Source of the DNA: Thermomicrobiales bacterium
Lineage (GTDB): Bacteria; Chloroflexota; Chloroflexia; Thermomicrobiales; CFX8
Direction: 5' to 3'
Assembly: GCA_023954495.1 (NCBI GenBank)
Contig: JAMLIA010000017.1
Location: forward strand, 1-48,925
Length of the DNA stretch: 48,925 bases
Notes under the pieces: model-generated
The model's database searches: none
The model's input: only the letters and a program-made list of their open reading frames with translations
Told to the model about the DNA's origin: nothing
Position numbers and translations under genes: made by a program
Part shown: in pieces, positions 1-8,018 of the stretch
Layout: each line of letters starts with the position of its first letter
How positions within the stretch are numbered: the first letter of the stretch is position 1

Positions 1-230
1 CACGATCTGATCTCCAAAATGGGGGACTCGCCAACACGTTCTGACTCTATGATCTTCTGGCGAAGCTTCTGCACGAACAGGGCGGTGTTGTGGAAGTAAT
101 TGTCGCGCAAGTTCTCTGCGACAAGCAATGCGTTCTCGGCCAACTTGAAGTAAAGGTGTGGCTGTCGCTGAAGGTCGTCGCGGACACCGGACTCGGTCGA
201 CCAGTCGTTGGGGCGATGACGCTGGCTCAT
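1..230 (-). CDS. unknown protein, partial (runs off the left edge)
   Basis: The minus-strand frame starts at ATG 230-228 and stays open to the window edge, giving at least 76 residues. It begins MSQRHRPNDW and is rich in charged and Leu/Asn residues (for example LAENALLVAENLRDN), which suggests a helical soluble protein with no signal peptide. I do not recognise the family. Its ATG overlaps the TGA of the upstream DUF6884-type gene in an ATGA junction, so the two are almost certainly one translationally coupled operon. Base composition is less GC-rich than in the rest of the window, which hints at acquired DNA. The C-terminus and any conserved domain lie outside the window. Confidence 0.6.
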   Translation of the reverse strand, partial: MSQRHRPNDWSTESGVRDDLQRQPHLYFKLAENALLVAENLRDNYFHNTALFVQKLRQKIIESERVGESPILEIRS

Positions 231-943
231 TCGACTCGTCCGGTCTGGATACCAAGCTGGGAGAGTACGCGTAGAGCGTCTGAGGTCACGAACTCGGCTA
301 CCGGGATTCCTGTGAGTCGTGACACGAGCCACTTCGCTGGCAGTTTCTGTCCGTCTACAATTGCGAACCATGTCGCTAACGCAGGGACTTGCTTGGCTGG
401 ATTCGCAATAAGGGCTTGTACTTGTCGTCGCGCTTCATCAGGCGTGATGGTGACGATGTGTTTGCGTAAGCGAACCTGCGACCGCGATGTGGACGTACCT
501 GGTTGGTGATGACAGATGTGGTCTCCATACAGCCATGCTCGCATTTGAGAGAGCTGTTGGCCCAGGCTTCCGCTTGTTGCGCGAATCTGGCCCAGATCAA
601 TCGCGGGCTGTATTGTCATCCGATACAGGCGACCTCCGTAAAACAGTGCATCGTAATTCTCATTCGACCGAAGCAGCTGATGCATCTTCTTCATGACGGC
701 AGCGGACACTTCTCGTGCTCGATCCTCCGTCATTTTCTGATCGTAGTGATCGATTCGGAGATCGGAATGAATGAGGCCGTACTTCGCCGAGAGAACGCGG
801 ATATCCAGATTTCTGTCATCTGTCATGGTGAGATACCGGCGCACAATTCGGAAGGCGGGCCCATCGTAGCGCTCCAGCGCGGGAACCGGGTCGCTGTCCA
901 ATCGCTTGCGTTGCGAACATGCCAGAACGAGTAAGCGTCGCAC
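227..943 (-). CDS. DUF6884/YaaA-like protein
   Basis: A 238-residue protein with a GTG start (codon at 943-941). The N-terminal 130 residues carry features I associate with the DUF6884 group: LLVLACSQRKR at the N-terminus, a YDGPAFR segment near residue 27, and RVLSAKYGLI near residue 50 followed by DHYDQKM. Related proteins are small, cytoplasmic and often found in phages and genomic islands; their reaction is not established as far as I know. The C-terminal 90 residues are basic, then helical, and I cannot match them. The gene is coupled by ATGA to the partial gene below it. There is no strong Shine-Dalgarno sequence before the GTG. The AT-richer composition differs from its neighbours and suggests transfer. 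Confidence 0.65.
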   Translation of the reverse strand: MRRLLVLACSQRKRLDSDPVPALERYDGPAFRIVRRYLTMTDDRNLDIRVLSAKYGLIHSDLRIDHYDQKMTEDRAREVSAAVMKKMHQLLRSNENYDALFYGGRLYRMTIQPAIDLGQIRATSGSLGQQLSQMRAWLYGDHICHHQPGTSTSRSQVRLRKHIVTITPDEARRQVQALIANPAKQVPALATWFAIVDGQKLPAKWLVSRLTGIPVAEFVTSDALRVLSQLGIQTGRVE

Positions 944-949
944 CTGACG

Positions 950-977
950 ATCACTTTCGCGTGCAAACAGAAGTGAT
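950..977. promoter_or_regulatory. inverted repeat upstream of the DUF6884-type gene
   Basis: ATCACTT at 950-956 and its exact complement AAGTGAT at 971-977 flank a 14-base spacer, 7 bases upstream of the GTG start at 943. It could be an operator half-site pair or a 5' leader hairpin that covers the ribosome-binding region. No factor is assigned and a 7-bp arm could arise by chance. Confidence 0.25.
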
Positions 978-1076
978 TCTTTCGTGAATGCATTCTACGA
1001 CACAAGCCGAGCGAAGGTTTTGGCTATGCAGGGCTTGTGTACCAGCTTCGGAAAGTGTCATCCAGGCCCCGCTACT

Positions 1077-1760
1077 CTACCTGGCTTCCTGGCATCCCTG
1101 CTCCAGTATCGCGCGCGCGTCGGCATCACTATTGACCTGTTGGAGGTCGCCGCGCTGGATGGCCATTGGGTGGAAGGGTGGCGCGGCCTGGATGTCGGGC
1201 TGGGCGAGGTGGAGTGTGTAGCAGCCGGCGAAGATCTGTTGGCTGCCGTCAGTCTGGGAGACGTGCAGGATGACCGGCACGCCGTAGTACCGGTTCCCGG
1301 CCGCTGCGCCGGTGTTCACGTCGCCGGTCGTTAGCTCGACCTGATCGGTATCGGCGTAGCCGGCCGAGAATTGGTCGAACGGAGCGAGATCGTTCGATTC
1401 CTCCCAGTACGAGTAGGCACGTGCGTACTGCTTCGAGTTGATCGCGTTGTAGAGGGATTCGAGGACGGCAACCGGCGTGCTGCGGTCGTCCAGGTAGCCT
1501 GGCTGCGCATTGTCCGCGTCGGCGGAGTTGCTGGAGATAGGCGTGAGTGTCGGGGCTGGCTCCGCGGTGTTGGTTGCCGATGGTTCGGGCTGCGCGGTGG
1601 CGGTCGGCAGATCAGCGGTTGGCGGGGCGACTGCTACGGTTTCGGTGGCGGCGGGTTCGGTTTGCGGCGCGGTCGTGGCGGTGGAGTCTGCCGATCCACC
1701 GCAGGCGGCGAGTAGCAAGATGAACAAGGCTGTCAGGATATGGTGTGGACGAAGGGTCAT
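1077..1760 (-). CDS. putative lipoprotein with Thr/Pro/Ala linker
   Basis: A 227-residue secreted lipoprotein. The start is set at ATG 1760 because GGAAGGAG lies 11 bases upstream and a proper signal peptide follows: a basic N-terminus, a hydrophobic stretch (LTALFILLL) and the lipobox LAAC with Cys20. Residues 21-85 form a low-complexity Thr/Pro/Ala/Glu linker that would span the cell wall. The C-terminal part (about residues 90-227) holds a compact domain beginning near YLDDRSTPVAVLESLYNAIN, with the pattern of an NTF2-like or DUF4878-type fold in which a short helix precedes a sheet (KQYARAYSYW). Function is unknown; a cell-surface binding or structural role is possible. It stands alone, 134 bp from the next gene. 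Confidence 0.75.
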   Translation of the reverse strand: MTLRPHHILTALFILLLAACGGSADSTATTAPQTEPAATETVAVAPPTADLPTATAQPEPSATNTAEPAPTLTPISSNSADADNAQPGYLDDRSTPVAVLESLYNAINSKQYARAYSYWEESNDLAPFDQFSAGYADTDQVELTTGDVNTGAAAGNRYYGVPVILHVSQTDGSQQIFAGCYTLHLAQPDIQAAPPFHPMAIQRGDLQQVNSDADARAILEQGCQEAR

Positions 1761-1861
1761 CGCGCTATAGTCTCCTTCCACGTCCGGCAACGCAATCTGC
1801 CCGCCGGAACGTGATCGCTGGTCTGATGACGACCCGGGCGCTGGAAAAGTTCCCGCGAGCG

Positions 1862-2135
1862 ATGGGCGGGGTGACGACGGTAGCGACGGCACCTGATATC
1901 CAGCGGCTGGACCATCTGGTGCTTACGGTGGCCGACATTGGCCGTACGATAGCGTTCAATCGGGTCGCACTCGGCATGACAGCGGTTGAGTTTGGCGCTG
2001 GCCGTCACGCGCTAGCCTTTGGCCAACTGACGATCAATCTGCACGAGGTGGGCTGCGAACTTCTCTATTCGCGATTCGGACGGCAATCTCATCGAACTCA
2101 GTGTCGATTCAATACACGAGGAGGAGCCTGAATGA
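1862..2135 (+). pseudogene. VOC/glyoxalase-family gene remnant with internal deletion
   Basis: The first part reads LDHLVLTVADIGRTIAFNRV and continues to LTINLHEVG (about 1906-2052), the standard N-terminal half of a single-domain vicinal-oxygen-chelate protein including its first metal histidine. From about 2064, in another frame, it reads SIRDSDGNLIELS, the family's C-terminal strand with the metal-binding Glu, and ends at TGA 2133-2135. About 60 residues that normally lie between are missing and the two ends are out of frame, so the gene is broken. The C-terminal stop still overlaps the ATG of the S9 peptidase (ATGA), and the GGAGGAG of that gene lies inside the remnant, so it probably now serves only as the peptidase's leader. 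Confidence 0.75.
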
Positions 2136-4084
2136 CTGACCGAGTGACCGCGCCATACGGTGCCTGGACATCGCCGATCACGGCGGATCTGATTGCCAGC
2201 GGCTCGATCCGGCTGAGTGAGGTGACGTTGCACGGTGACGAGGTCTACTGGCTGGAGTCGCGACCGACCGAGGGTGGTCGCTACGTCGTCGTTCGGCGGG
2301 ACGCGCAGGGTCAGATTGCGGACATGACGCCGGCTGAGACGAACGCCCGGACGCGGGTGCACGAGTATGGCGGGGCGTCGTACGCGATCGCCGATGGCGT
2401 GGTGCTGTTCACGAACTTCGTCGATCAGCAGCTGTATCGGCAGGATCGCGGCGACGACCCGATTGCGATCTCGCCAGATCCGGAGGTGCCGTCCGGCCTG
2501 CGGTACGCCGACATGCGGGTATCGCCGGACCGCCGCCGCATCGTCTGCGTTCGCGAGCGACACGCGGAGGAGGGCGAGGCAGTCAATGAGATCGTCTCGC
2601 TGGCGGCAGATGGTTCCGGTGAGCCGATCGTGCTGGCGAGTGGCCGGGATTTCTACGCCTTCCCGCGATTGAGTCCGGATGGGCGGCAGCTCGCCTGGGT
2701 CGAGTGGGATCACCCGAACATGCCGTGGGACGACACCGAGCTGATGGTGGCTGAACTGGCGGAGGACGGCTCGGTCGCGAACGTCCGGAAGATCGCCGGT
2801 GGCCCATCGGAATCGATCTATCAGCCGGAGTGGTCGCCGGAGGGTGTGCTGCATTTCGTCTCTGACCGGACCGGCTGGTGGAATCTCTACCGGCTGGACG
2901 GCGATAGCCTCGTCGCGCTCGCGCCGATGGAAGCTGAGTTCGGCGGCCCGGCCTGGTCGCTGGACGCCGGGCAGTACGGCTTCATCTCCGGCGGTCGCAT
3001 CGCCTGCATCTACGCGCAGAACGGCTTGCATCACCTCGGCATTATCGAGCCGGATGCGGACGGTGTCCGTGAGATCGAGACGCCGTTCACCGGGTTCGCC
3101 AGCATTGACGCGGACGGTGGCGATCGCATCGCTGTTATCGGCGGTGGGCCGCTGGCGGCGAGCTCGGTTGCGGTCATTGATCTGTCCGGCGGTGGAGCAA
3201 CGGTGGATGCTATTCGCCGTGCCGCGTCGGTTGAGATTGGGTCGGCATACCTGTCCCCGGCGCAGCCAATCGAGTTCCCAACGACCGGCGGCAAGACCGC
3301 GCACGCTCTCTACTACCCGCCGCACAACGACGATGTCGAGGCACCGGCTGGGGAACTGCCGCCGCTGCTGGTCTTCAGCCATGGTGGCCCGACCGGCGCG
3401 ACGAGCGGCGTGCTGAACCTGTCGATTCAGTACTGGACCAGCCGTGGCTTCGCGGTTGTGGATGTGAACTACGGCGGCAGCACCGGCTACGGGCGTGAGT
3501 ATCGCGAGCGACTGAAGGACAACTGGGGCATTGTCGATGTCGACGACTGCGCCAATGCGGCGGGATATCTGGCCGATCAGGGGCTGGTGGATCGCGGGCG
3601 GATGGCGATCCGTGGTGGTAGTGCTGGTGGCTACACGACGCTGGCGGCGCTGACGTTCGTTGATGTGTTTGCGGCTGGAGCCAGCCACTTCGGCATCGCC
3701 GATCTCGAGACGATGACGAAGGACACGCACAAGTTCGAGTCGCGCTACCTTGATGGCCTGATCGGTCCGTATCCGGAGGCGATCGAGACGTACTACGCGC
3801 GCTCGCCGGTCCACCACACGGATCAGCTGGCGGCACCAATGATCATCTTCCAAGGGCTGGAGGACAAGGTTGTGCCGCCGTCGCAAGCCGAAGACATGGT
3901 GGCGGCGCTCGACCGCAAGGGGCTGCCGTACGCCTACCTGGCGTTCGAGGGTGAGCAGCACGGATTCCGGCGGGCCGAGAACATTCGCAGGACACTGGAG
4001 GCGGAGCTGGCGTTCTACGGCTACGTGTTCGGCTTCCAGCCGGCCGATGAGTTCGAGCCGATCACAATCGTGAATGCAGGATGA
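2132..4084 (+). CDS. S9 family serine peptidase (acylaminoacyl-/dipeptidyl-peptidase type)
   Basis: A 650-residue cytoplasmic prolyl-oligopeptidase-family enzyme that releases N-terminal dipeptides or acyl-amino acids from short peptides. Residues 1-370 form the beta-propeller (repeated segments such as PRLSPDGRQLAWVEWD and YQPEWSPEGVLHFVSD). Residues 380-650 form the alpha/beta hydrolase domain with oxyanion-region HGGP, nucleophile Ser497 in GGSAGG, Asp578 in GLEDKVVP and His610 in EQHGF, so the catalytic triad is complete. Length is normal for the family and there is no signal peptide. The ATG has GAGGAGGAG 6 bases upstream, inside the VOC remnant, whose stop codon it overlaps. A stem-loop follows at 4119-4163. 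Confidence 0.93.
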   Translation: MTDRVTAPYGAWTSPITADLIASGSIRLSEVTLHGDEVYWLESRPTEGGRYVVVRRDAQGQIADMTPAETNARTRVHEYGGASYAIADGVVLFTNFVDQQLYRQDRGDDPIAISPDPEVPSGLRYADMRVSPDRRRIVCVRERHAEEGEAVNEIVSLAADGSGEPIVLASGRDFYAFPRLSPDGRQLAWVEWDHPNMPWDDTELMVAELAEDGSVANVRKIAGGPSESIYQPEWSPEGVLHFVSDRTGWWNLYRLDGDSLVALAPMEAEFGGPAWSLDAGQYGFISGGRIACIYAQNGLHHLGIIEPDADGVREIETPFTGFASIDADGGDRIAVIGGGPLAASSVAVIDLSGGGATVDAIRRAASVEIGSAYLSPAQPIEFPTTGGKTAHALYYPPHNDDVEAPAGELPPLLVFSHGGPTGATSGVLNLSIQYWTSRGFAVVDVNYGGSTGYGREYRERLKDNWGIVDVDDCANAAGYLADQGLVDRGRMAIRGGSAGGYTTLAALTFVDVFAAGASHFGIADLETMTKDTHKFESRYLDGLIGPYPEAIETYYARSPVHHTDQLAAPMIIFQGLEDKVVPPSQAEDMVAALDRKGLPYAYLAFEGEQHGFRRAENIRRTLEAELAFYGYVFGFQPADEFEPITIVNAG

Positions 4085-4118
4085 TTGCGGGACGCGGCAT
4101 GTAGGATTGCCGACAATT

Positions 4119-4163
4119 GCGCAGAGCGGAGCGCATCGATTCCAGACTTGCTTCGCTCTGCGC
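4119..4163 (+). terminator. 14-bp stem-loop after the S9 peptidase gene
   Basis: Arms 4119-4132 and 4150-4163 pair over 14 positions with one G.U, around a 17-base loop, 35 bases after the peptidase stop and 42 bases before the ligase ATG. No T-run follows, so it may be a weak or Rho-assisted terminator or an mRNA-end stabiliser. Confidence 0.5.
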
Positions 4164-4205
4164 CGGTTCGCCCAACGACGGCAGGTGTGACGGTGAGGTG
4201 GGGTC

Positions 4206-5975
4206 ATGAACCAGCAACACCTGGATTCGACAATCGAAGCAGGTATCGACGATCCATACGCGGCGCGCCCGTGGCTGCGGAACTACCCGAGTGGTGTGCC
4301 GGCGGACATTGAGTCGACCGATCAGACGGTGCCGGATCTGATTCGTCACGCGGCATCCCGCTACCCGGAGCGTGTTGCGTTCACCTACTACGGTCGACAC
4401 CTGACCTTCCGGGAGATCGATCGACTGTCGTCGGCGTTTGCGAACCGGCTGATCGAGCGCGGTTTTCAGCCGGGCGATCGCGTTTTGGTGGTGCTGGCCA
4501 ACATGCCGCAGTACCCAATCGTCCACCTCGGCACGATGAAGGCCGGCGGAGTGGTGGCGGCGCTCTCGCCGCTGCTGGTCGAGCGCGAGATCGCGCAGTT
4601 GGCGACCGACTCCGGCGCGAAGATCGTTGTCGCGCTCGACCGCGTCTGGGATCGGATTGCTCCGCTGATCGAGCAAGGCGTCATCGAGCGGGCCATCATG
4701 ACCGGCCCGCAGGACTTCCTGCCGACGGTGAAGCGCCTGCTCTACCCATTGAAGTACCGCAAGGAGATGATCTCGGTGCCGTTCGATTCGGCGCGCGGCA
4801 TCGAGAGCTTGCGGGCCATGCTGAAGGGCGCGTCCAATCGCGACCCGATGGTGCCGATCGAACCGAGCGCGATCGCCGCCTTCCAGTACACGGGTGGCAC
4901 GACCGGTCTGCCGAAGGCTGCCGTGCTGACGCATCGCAACCTCGTTGCGAACGTCCTGCAGGTCCGCGCCTGGGTGCGGGATCTGAAGGAGGGCGAGGAG
5001 ACGATCCTCTCGATTCTGCCGTTCTTCCATTCCTATGGTGTCACGCTCTGCCTGCACATCGCGGCCTACATCGGCGCGACGACGGTTCTCGTGCCACGCT
5101 TCGAGATCGCCGACGTGATGGAGCAGATCAAGCGCTACCAGCCGACCGGGTTGCCGGGCGTGCCGACACTCTACAGCGCCATCATCGGCGCGGTCGATCG
5201 CAATCCGGAGCGGCAGGAGTCGATGCGCTCGATCCAGTACTGCATCAGTGGCGGTGCGCCGCTGCCTCTCGCTATTCAGCAGCGCTTCGAGGAGCTGACC
5301 GGCGGACACCTGGTCGAGGGCTACGGGCTCTCCGAGGCATCTCCGGTGACGCACGCCAATCCGTTGGACGGCCGCTCGCGGATCGGCACGATCGGCATGC
5401 CGCTGCCCAGCACTGAGGCGCGCGTTGTCGATCTGGAGACCCGCGAGCCAGTGCCGATAGGCGAGCGCGGTGAGATCGCGGTGCGTGGTCCTCAGGTGAT
5501 GCAGGGCTACTGGCACAGGCCGGAGGATACCGCCGCCGTGCTCTCCGAGGATGGCTGGCTCTATACCGGCGACGTCGGTGTCATGGATGAGGACGGCTAC
5601 TTCCAGATCGTCGATCGGCAGAAGGACGTTATCATCACCGGCGGCGAGAACATCTATCCGCGGGAGATCGAGGAGGTGCTCTACACGCACCCCAAGATCG
5701 CTGACGCTGCCGTCGTCGGTGTTCCACACGCGGTCGGCGGGCAGGTCGTCAAGGCGTTCATCGCCGTCAAGCCGGGCGAGACGCTGGAGCGGCGGGAGGT
5801 CCTGCAGTTCTGCGGCGAGCGGTTGGCGAAGTACAAGGTGCCGCGCCAGATCGAGTTCCGCGAGGAGTTGCCGAAGAGCGCTTCGGGCAAGATCCTGCGC
5901 CGCGCGCTGGCGGAGGAAGAGGCCGCCAAGCCGCGCCGTCGCCGAGCCAGCGAGAAGGACGCCGCAGACAGCTAG
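4206..5975 (+). CDS. long-chain acyl-CoA ligase (AMP-binding)
   Basis: A 589-residue ANL-superfamily enzyme that activates a carboxylic acid with ATP and transfers it to CoA; length and motifs fit fatty-acyl-CoA ligases of the FadD type. Visible motifs in order: P-loop-like YTGGTTGLPK (from Tyr228), the aromatic A5 motif GYGLSEASP (Tyr373), WLYTGD with the ATP-ribose Asp456, the hinge region RQKDVIITGGENIYP, and the catalytic C-terminal Lys562 in SASGK. A basic, Arg-rich tail of about 20 residues extends beyond the usual end. GGTGAGGTGGGG precedes the ATG. The stop TAG overlaps the stop of the convergent dipeptidase gene in the palindrome CTAG (5972-5975). The exact acyl substrate cannot be read from sequence. 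Confidence 0.92.
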   Translation: MNQQHLDSTIEAGIDDPYAARPWLRNYPSGVPADIESTDQTVPDLIRHAASRYPERVAFTYYGRHLTFREIDRLSSAFANRLIERGFQPGDRVLVVLANMPQYPIVHLGTMKAGGVVAALSPLLVEREIAQLATDSGAKIVVALDRVWDRIAPLIEQGVIERAIMTGPQDFLPTVKRLLYPLKYRKEMISVPFDSARGIESLRAMLKGASNRDPMVPIEPSAIAAFQYTGGTTGLPKAAVLTHRNLVANVLQVRAWVRDLKEGEETILSILPFFHSYGVTLCLHIAAYIGATTVLVPRFEIADVMEQIKRYQPTGLPGVPTLYSAIIGAVDRNPERQESMRSIQYCISGGAPLPLAIQQRFEELTGGHLVEGYGLSEASPVTHANPLDGRSRIGTIGMPLPSTEARVVDLETREPVPIGERGEIAVRGPQVMQGYWHRPEDTAAVLSEDGWLYTGDVGVMDEDGYFQIVDRQKDVIITGGENIYPREIEEVLYTHPKIADAAVVGVPHAVGGQVVKAFIAVKPGETLERREVLQFCGERLAKYKVPRQIEFREELPKSASGKILRRALAEEEAAKPRRRRASEKDAADS

Positions 5976-7048
5976 TGCCAGCAGGCGTCGAAGACCCGCA
6001 TCCAGTTCTCGCCCAGCAGCTTGAGAATCGCCTCGTCGTCGTAGCCGCTGCGCACCAGCGCGTCGGTCAGGGCCGGTAGCTCGCCGATGTGCTGGATGTC
6101 CTGCGGCGCATCGCGGAAGCCGAAGAAGTCGGTGCCCAGCGCGACGTGGTCGATGCCGGTCTGGGCGACGATTGCGTCGGCTTCACGCACCAGCTCGGCG
6201 GTGTCGGCCATACTCCAGAAGACGATGCCGATCAGCCCGCCTGACTTCGCAATCGCCTCGGCCTTGCTCATGCCGTAGGTTGCGTTCTGCTCGTCCCACG
6301 GGGCGCGATAGCCCGGCGATGGATGCAGCACGCTGGTGTGTGAGCAGACGACCGGCTGCGTGGCGCGCTCGATGACATCCCAGAAGCCGCGGTCGGAGAG
6401 GTGCGCGACATCGACGACGATGCCGAGCTCCTGGCATCGATCGACGGCGCGCTTGCCGAGGACAGTGAGGCCGCCGGTCGCGATGTCCTGTTGGGTGCCG
6501 TCGGCCAGCACGTTGCGGCGGCTGTGCGTCAGCGTCGTCATCCGCAGACCAAGCAGGGCGAACACATCGAGCAGGTCGATGCGGTGCCCGATGGGTTCGG
6601 CACCCTCCATCGTCAGAACGTAGGCAACTTTGCCGTCGGCCTTCGCCCGGCGGATATCGGCGGTCGTGGTTGCCAGCAGGCAGCGGTCGCTGTGCTCAGC
6701 GACCGCGCGATGCAGCGCTGCGACCATCTCAAGCGCCGATTCGAGCGCCGTATCGAGCATGTCATCCGGCAGGAAGAGCGCGACGCACTGCGCGGTGATG
6801 CCGCCCTGCTCCAGCAGCGGCAGCTCGTACTGGCCGGCCGGTGCGTTCAGCATGGCCTCTGGATCGAGTTGGTAGGGGACATTCTCCAGATTGCGCGTCA
6901 CTCGGGCGGCTGATTGTCCGTGTGCGTCGCGATCGAACGGTTCGGTGAGTGTGGTGATCCCCTTTAGCACTGGCAGCAGGATGTCGCTGTGCCCGTCGAT
7001 GACGATGGCGCGCTTGTGCAGCGCTGCCGCCTGCGGTGAGATCCCCAT
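5972..7048 (-). CDS. membrane dipeptidase family (M19) dipeptidase
   Basis: A 358-residue zinc dipeptidase of the renal dipeptidase family, cleaving dipeptides and possibly D-amino-acid-containing ones. I chose ATG 7048 because GGAG lies 8 bases upstream and homology begins at once (VIDGHSDI). Zinc ligands are all present: His20 and Asp22, Glu148 in TMEGAEP, His216 in DVAHLSD, His237 in CSHTS; Asp307 lies in GTDF. There is no signal peptide, so the enzyme is probably cytoplasmic despite the family name. It converges with the acyl-CoA ligase and diverges from the SDR. It may work with the S9 peptidase in general peptide breakdown. Confidence 0.92.
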   Translation of the reverse strand: MGISPQAAALHKRAIVIDGHSDILLPVLKGITTLTEPFDRDAHGQSAARVTRNLENVPYQLDPEAMLNAPAGQYELPLLEQGGITAQCVALFLPDDMLDTALESALEMVAALHRAVAEHSDRCLLATTTADIRRAKADGKVAYVLTMEGAEPIGHRIDLLDVFALLGLRMTTLTHSRRNVLADGTQQDIATGGLTVLGKRAVDRCQELGIVVDVAHLSDRGFWDVIERATQPVVCSHTSVLHPSPGYRAPWDEQNATYGMSKAEAIAKSGGLIGIVFWSMADTAELVREADAIVAQTGIDHVALGTDFFGFRDAPQDIQHIGELPALTDALVRSGYDDEAILKLLGENWMRVFDACWH

Positions 7049-7182
7049 CACGTTGCTCCATTTCCGAACCGGTCGAAGATACCCGTCTGTGCGGCGCACA
7101 CCATAGCACCCCCCGGGGCGTTGCGGGCATGGCCTATCGCCGCGATACTGCGCAGAGGCTAATGAGGCAGAGAGGAAACGCT

Positions 7183-7947
7183 ATGACAGCAAAGAACATT
7201 CTTGTGACCGGCACGACCGGTCGGATCGGCCACGCGATCGTCGAGAAGCTGACCAGCCAGGGGGTGAATGTTATTGCGACCGACCACGATGGCGAGCGCC
7301 TGGAGTCCGCGCTTGGCGGCAGGGACGACGTCACGGCGATCGTCGCTGACCTGACGAGCGAGGACGACTTGAAGCGGTTGGCGTCCGAGGCGATTGCGGC
7401 GGCTGGGCAGATTGATGGGCTGGTGAACTGCGCCGGTATCTTCCCCAACCGGCAGGTCGTCAACATGTCGACCGACGAATGGGATCTGGTCTATGCCGTG
7501 AACCTGCGCGGCCCGTTCATCCTCAGCCGCGAGATCGCGCGGCACATGATCGAGCAGGAAGTCAAAGGATCGATCGTCAATATCTCGTCCGGCGCGGGCA
7601 CGTCGGCGCGGACCGGTGGATCGCACTACTGCGGCTCGAAGGCGTCGCTGGAGATGCTGACCAAGGTGCTGGCAATCGAGCTTGGCCCCTACGGCATCCG
7701 CGTGAATGCGGTCGCGCCCGGCCTGATCCTCGACGAGGTGCTCGCGCAGCCGGTGCCGGAGGGAACGCACGAGTACGTCACCACGCTGCTGAACGGCATC
7801 CCGCTGCGGCGGACCGGCCGGCCGGAGGACATCGCCAACACCGTTGCGTTCCTGTGTGGTGACGAGACGGAGTGGGTCAGCGGGGCTGTCTGGGGCGTCA
7901 ACGGCGGCTCGCAGGCCGGCCGCACGCACCTGCCGCCGAGCGAGTAG
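7183..7947 (+). CDS. short-chain dehydrogenase/reductase (SDR)
   Basis: A 254-residue classical SDR. The ATG at 7183 has GAGAGGAAA just upstream and starts right before the Rossmann motif TGTTGRIG (residues 10-16 region). The catalytic tetrad is complete: Asn107, Ser136 in NISSG, Tyr149 and Lys153 in YCGSK. NCAG (residues 82-85) stabilises the fold, and Asp34 after strand 2 suggests NAD(H) preference. The C-terminal end (WVSGAVWGVNGGS) is typical. The substrate is unknown; close families act on 3-oxoacyl groups, sugars or alcohols. It is transcribed divergently from the dipeptidase and ends before a strong hairpin. Confidence 0.92.
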   Translation: MTAKNILVTGTTGRIGHAIVEKLTSQGVNVIATDHDGERLESALGGRDDVTAIVADLTSEDDLKRLASEAIAAAGQIDGLVNCAGIFPNRQVVNMSTDEWDLVYAVNLRGPFILSREIARHMIEQEVKGSIVNISSGAGTSARTGGSHYCGSKASLEMLTKVLAIELGPYGIRVNAVAPGLILDEVLAQPVPEGTHEYVTTLLNGIPLRRTGRPEDIANTVAFLCGDETEWVSGAVWGVNGGSQAGRTHLPPSE

Positions 7948-7968
7948 GGATATTCGAGTACGAGAGTC

Positions 7969-7995
7969 GCGGGCGGGGAGAATTTCCCCGCCCGC
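7969..7995. terminator. bidirectional stem-loop between convergent genes
   Basis: An 11-bp perfect GC-rich stem (GCGGGCGGGGA and its complement, 7969-7979 and 7985-7995) with a 5-base loop lies 21 bases after the SDR stop and 23 bases beyond the amidohydrolase stop. It can serve both convergent genes. There are few T residues after it. Confidence 0.7.
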
Positions 7996-8018
7996 TTGGC
8001 ATTTCGAAGATCGGTGTT

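Noticed and set aside
2012-4207. 731-codon open frame antisense to the S9 peptidase gene
   Set aside because: Arg/Asp/Val-rich shadow typical of high-GC DNA opposite a clearly conserved gene; no domain or signal is visible.
4062-5729. 555-codon open frame antisense to the acyl-CoA ligase gene
   Set aside because: Same mirror effect; composition is biased and no motif is recognisable, while the plus-strand frame has a full set of AMP-ligase motifs.
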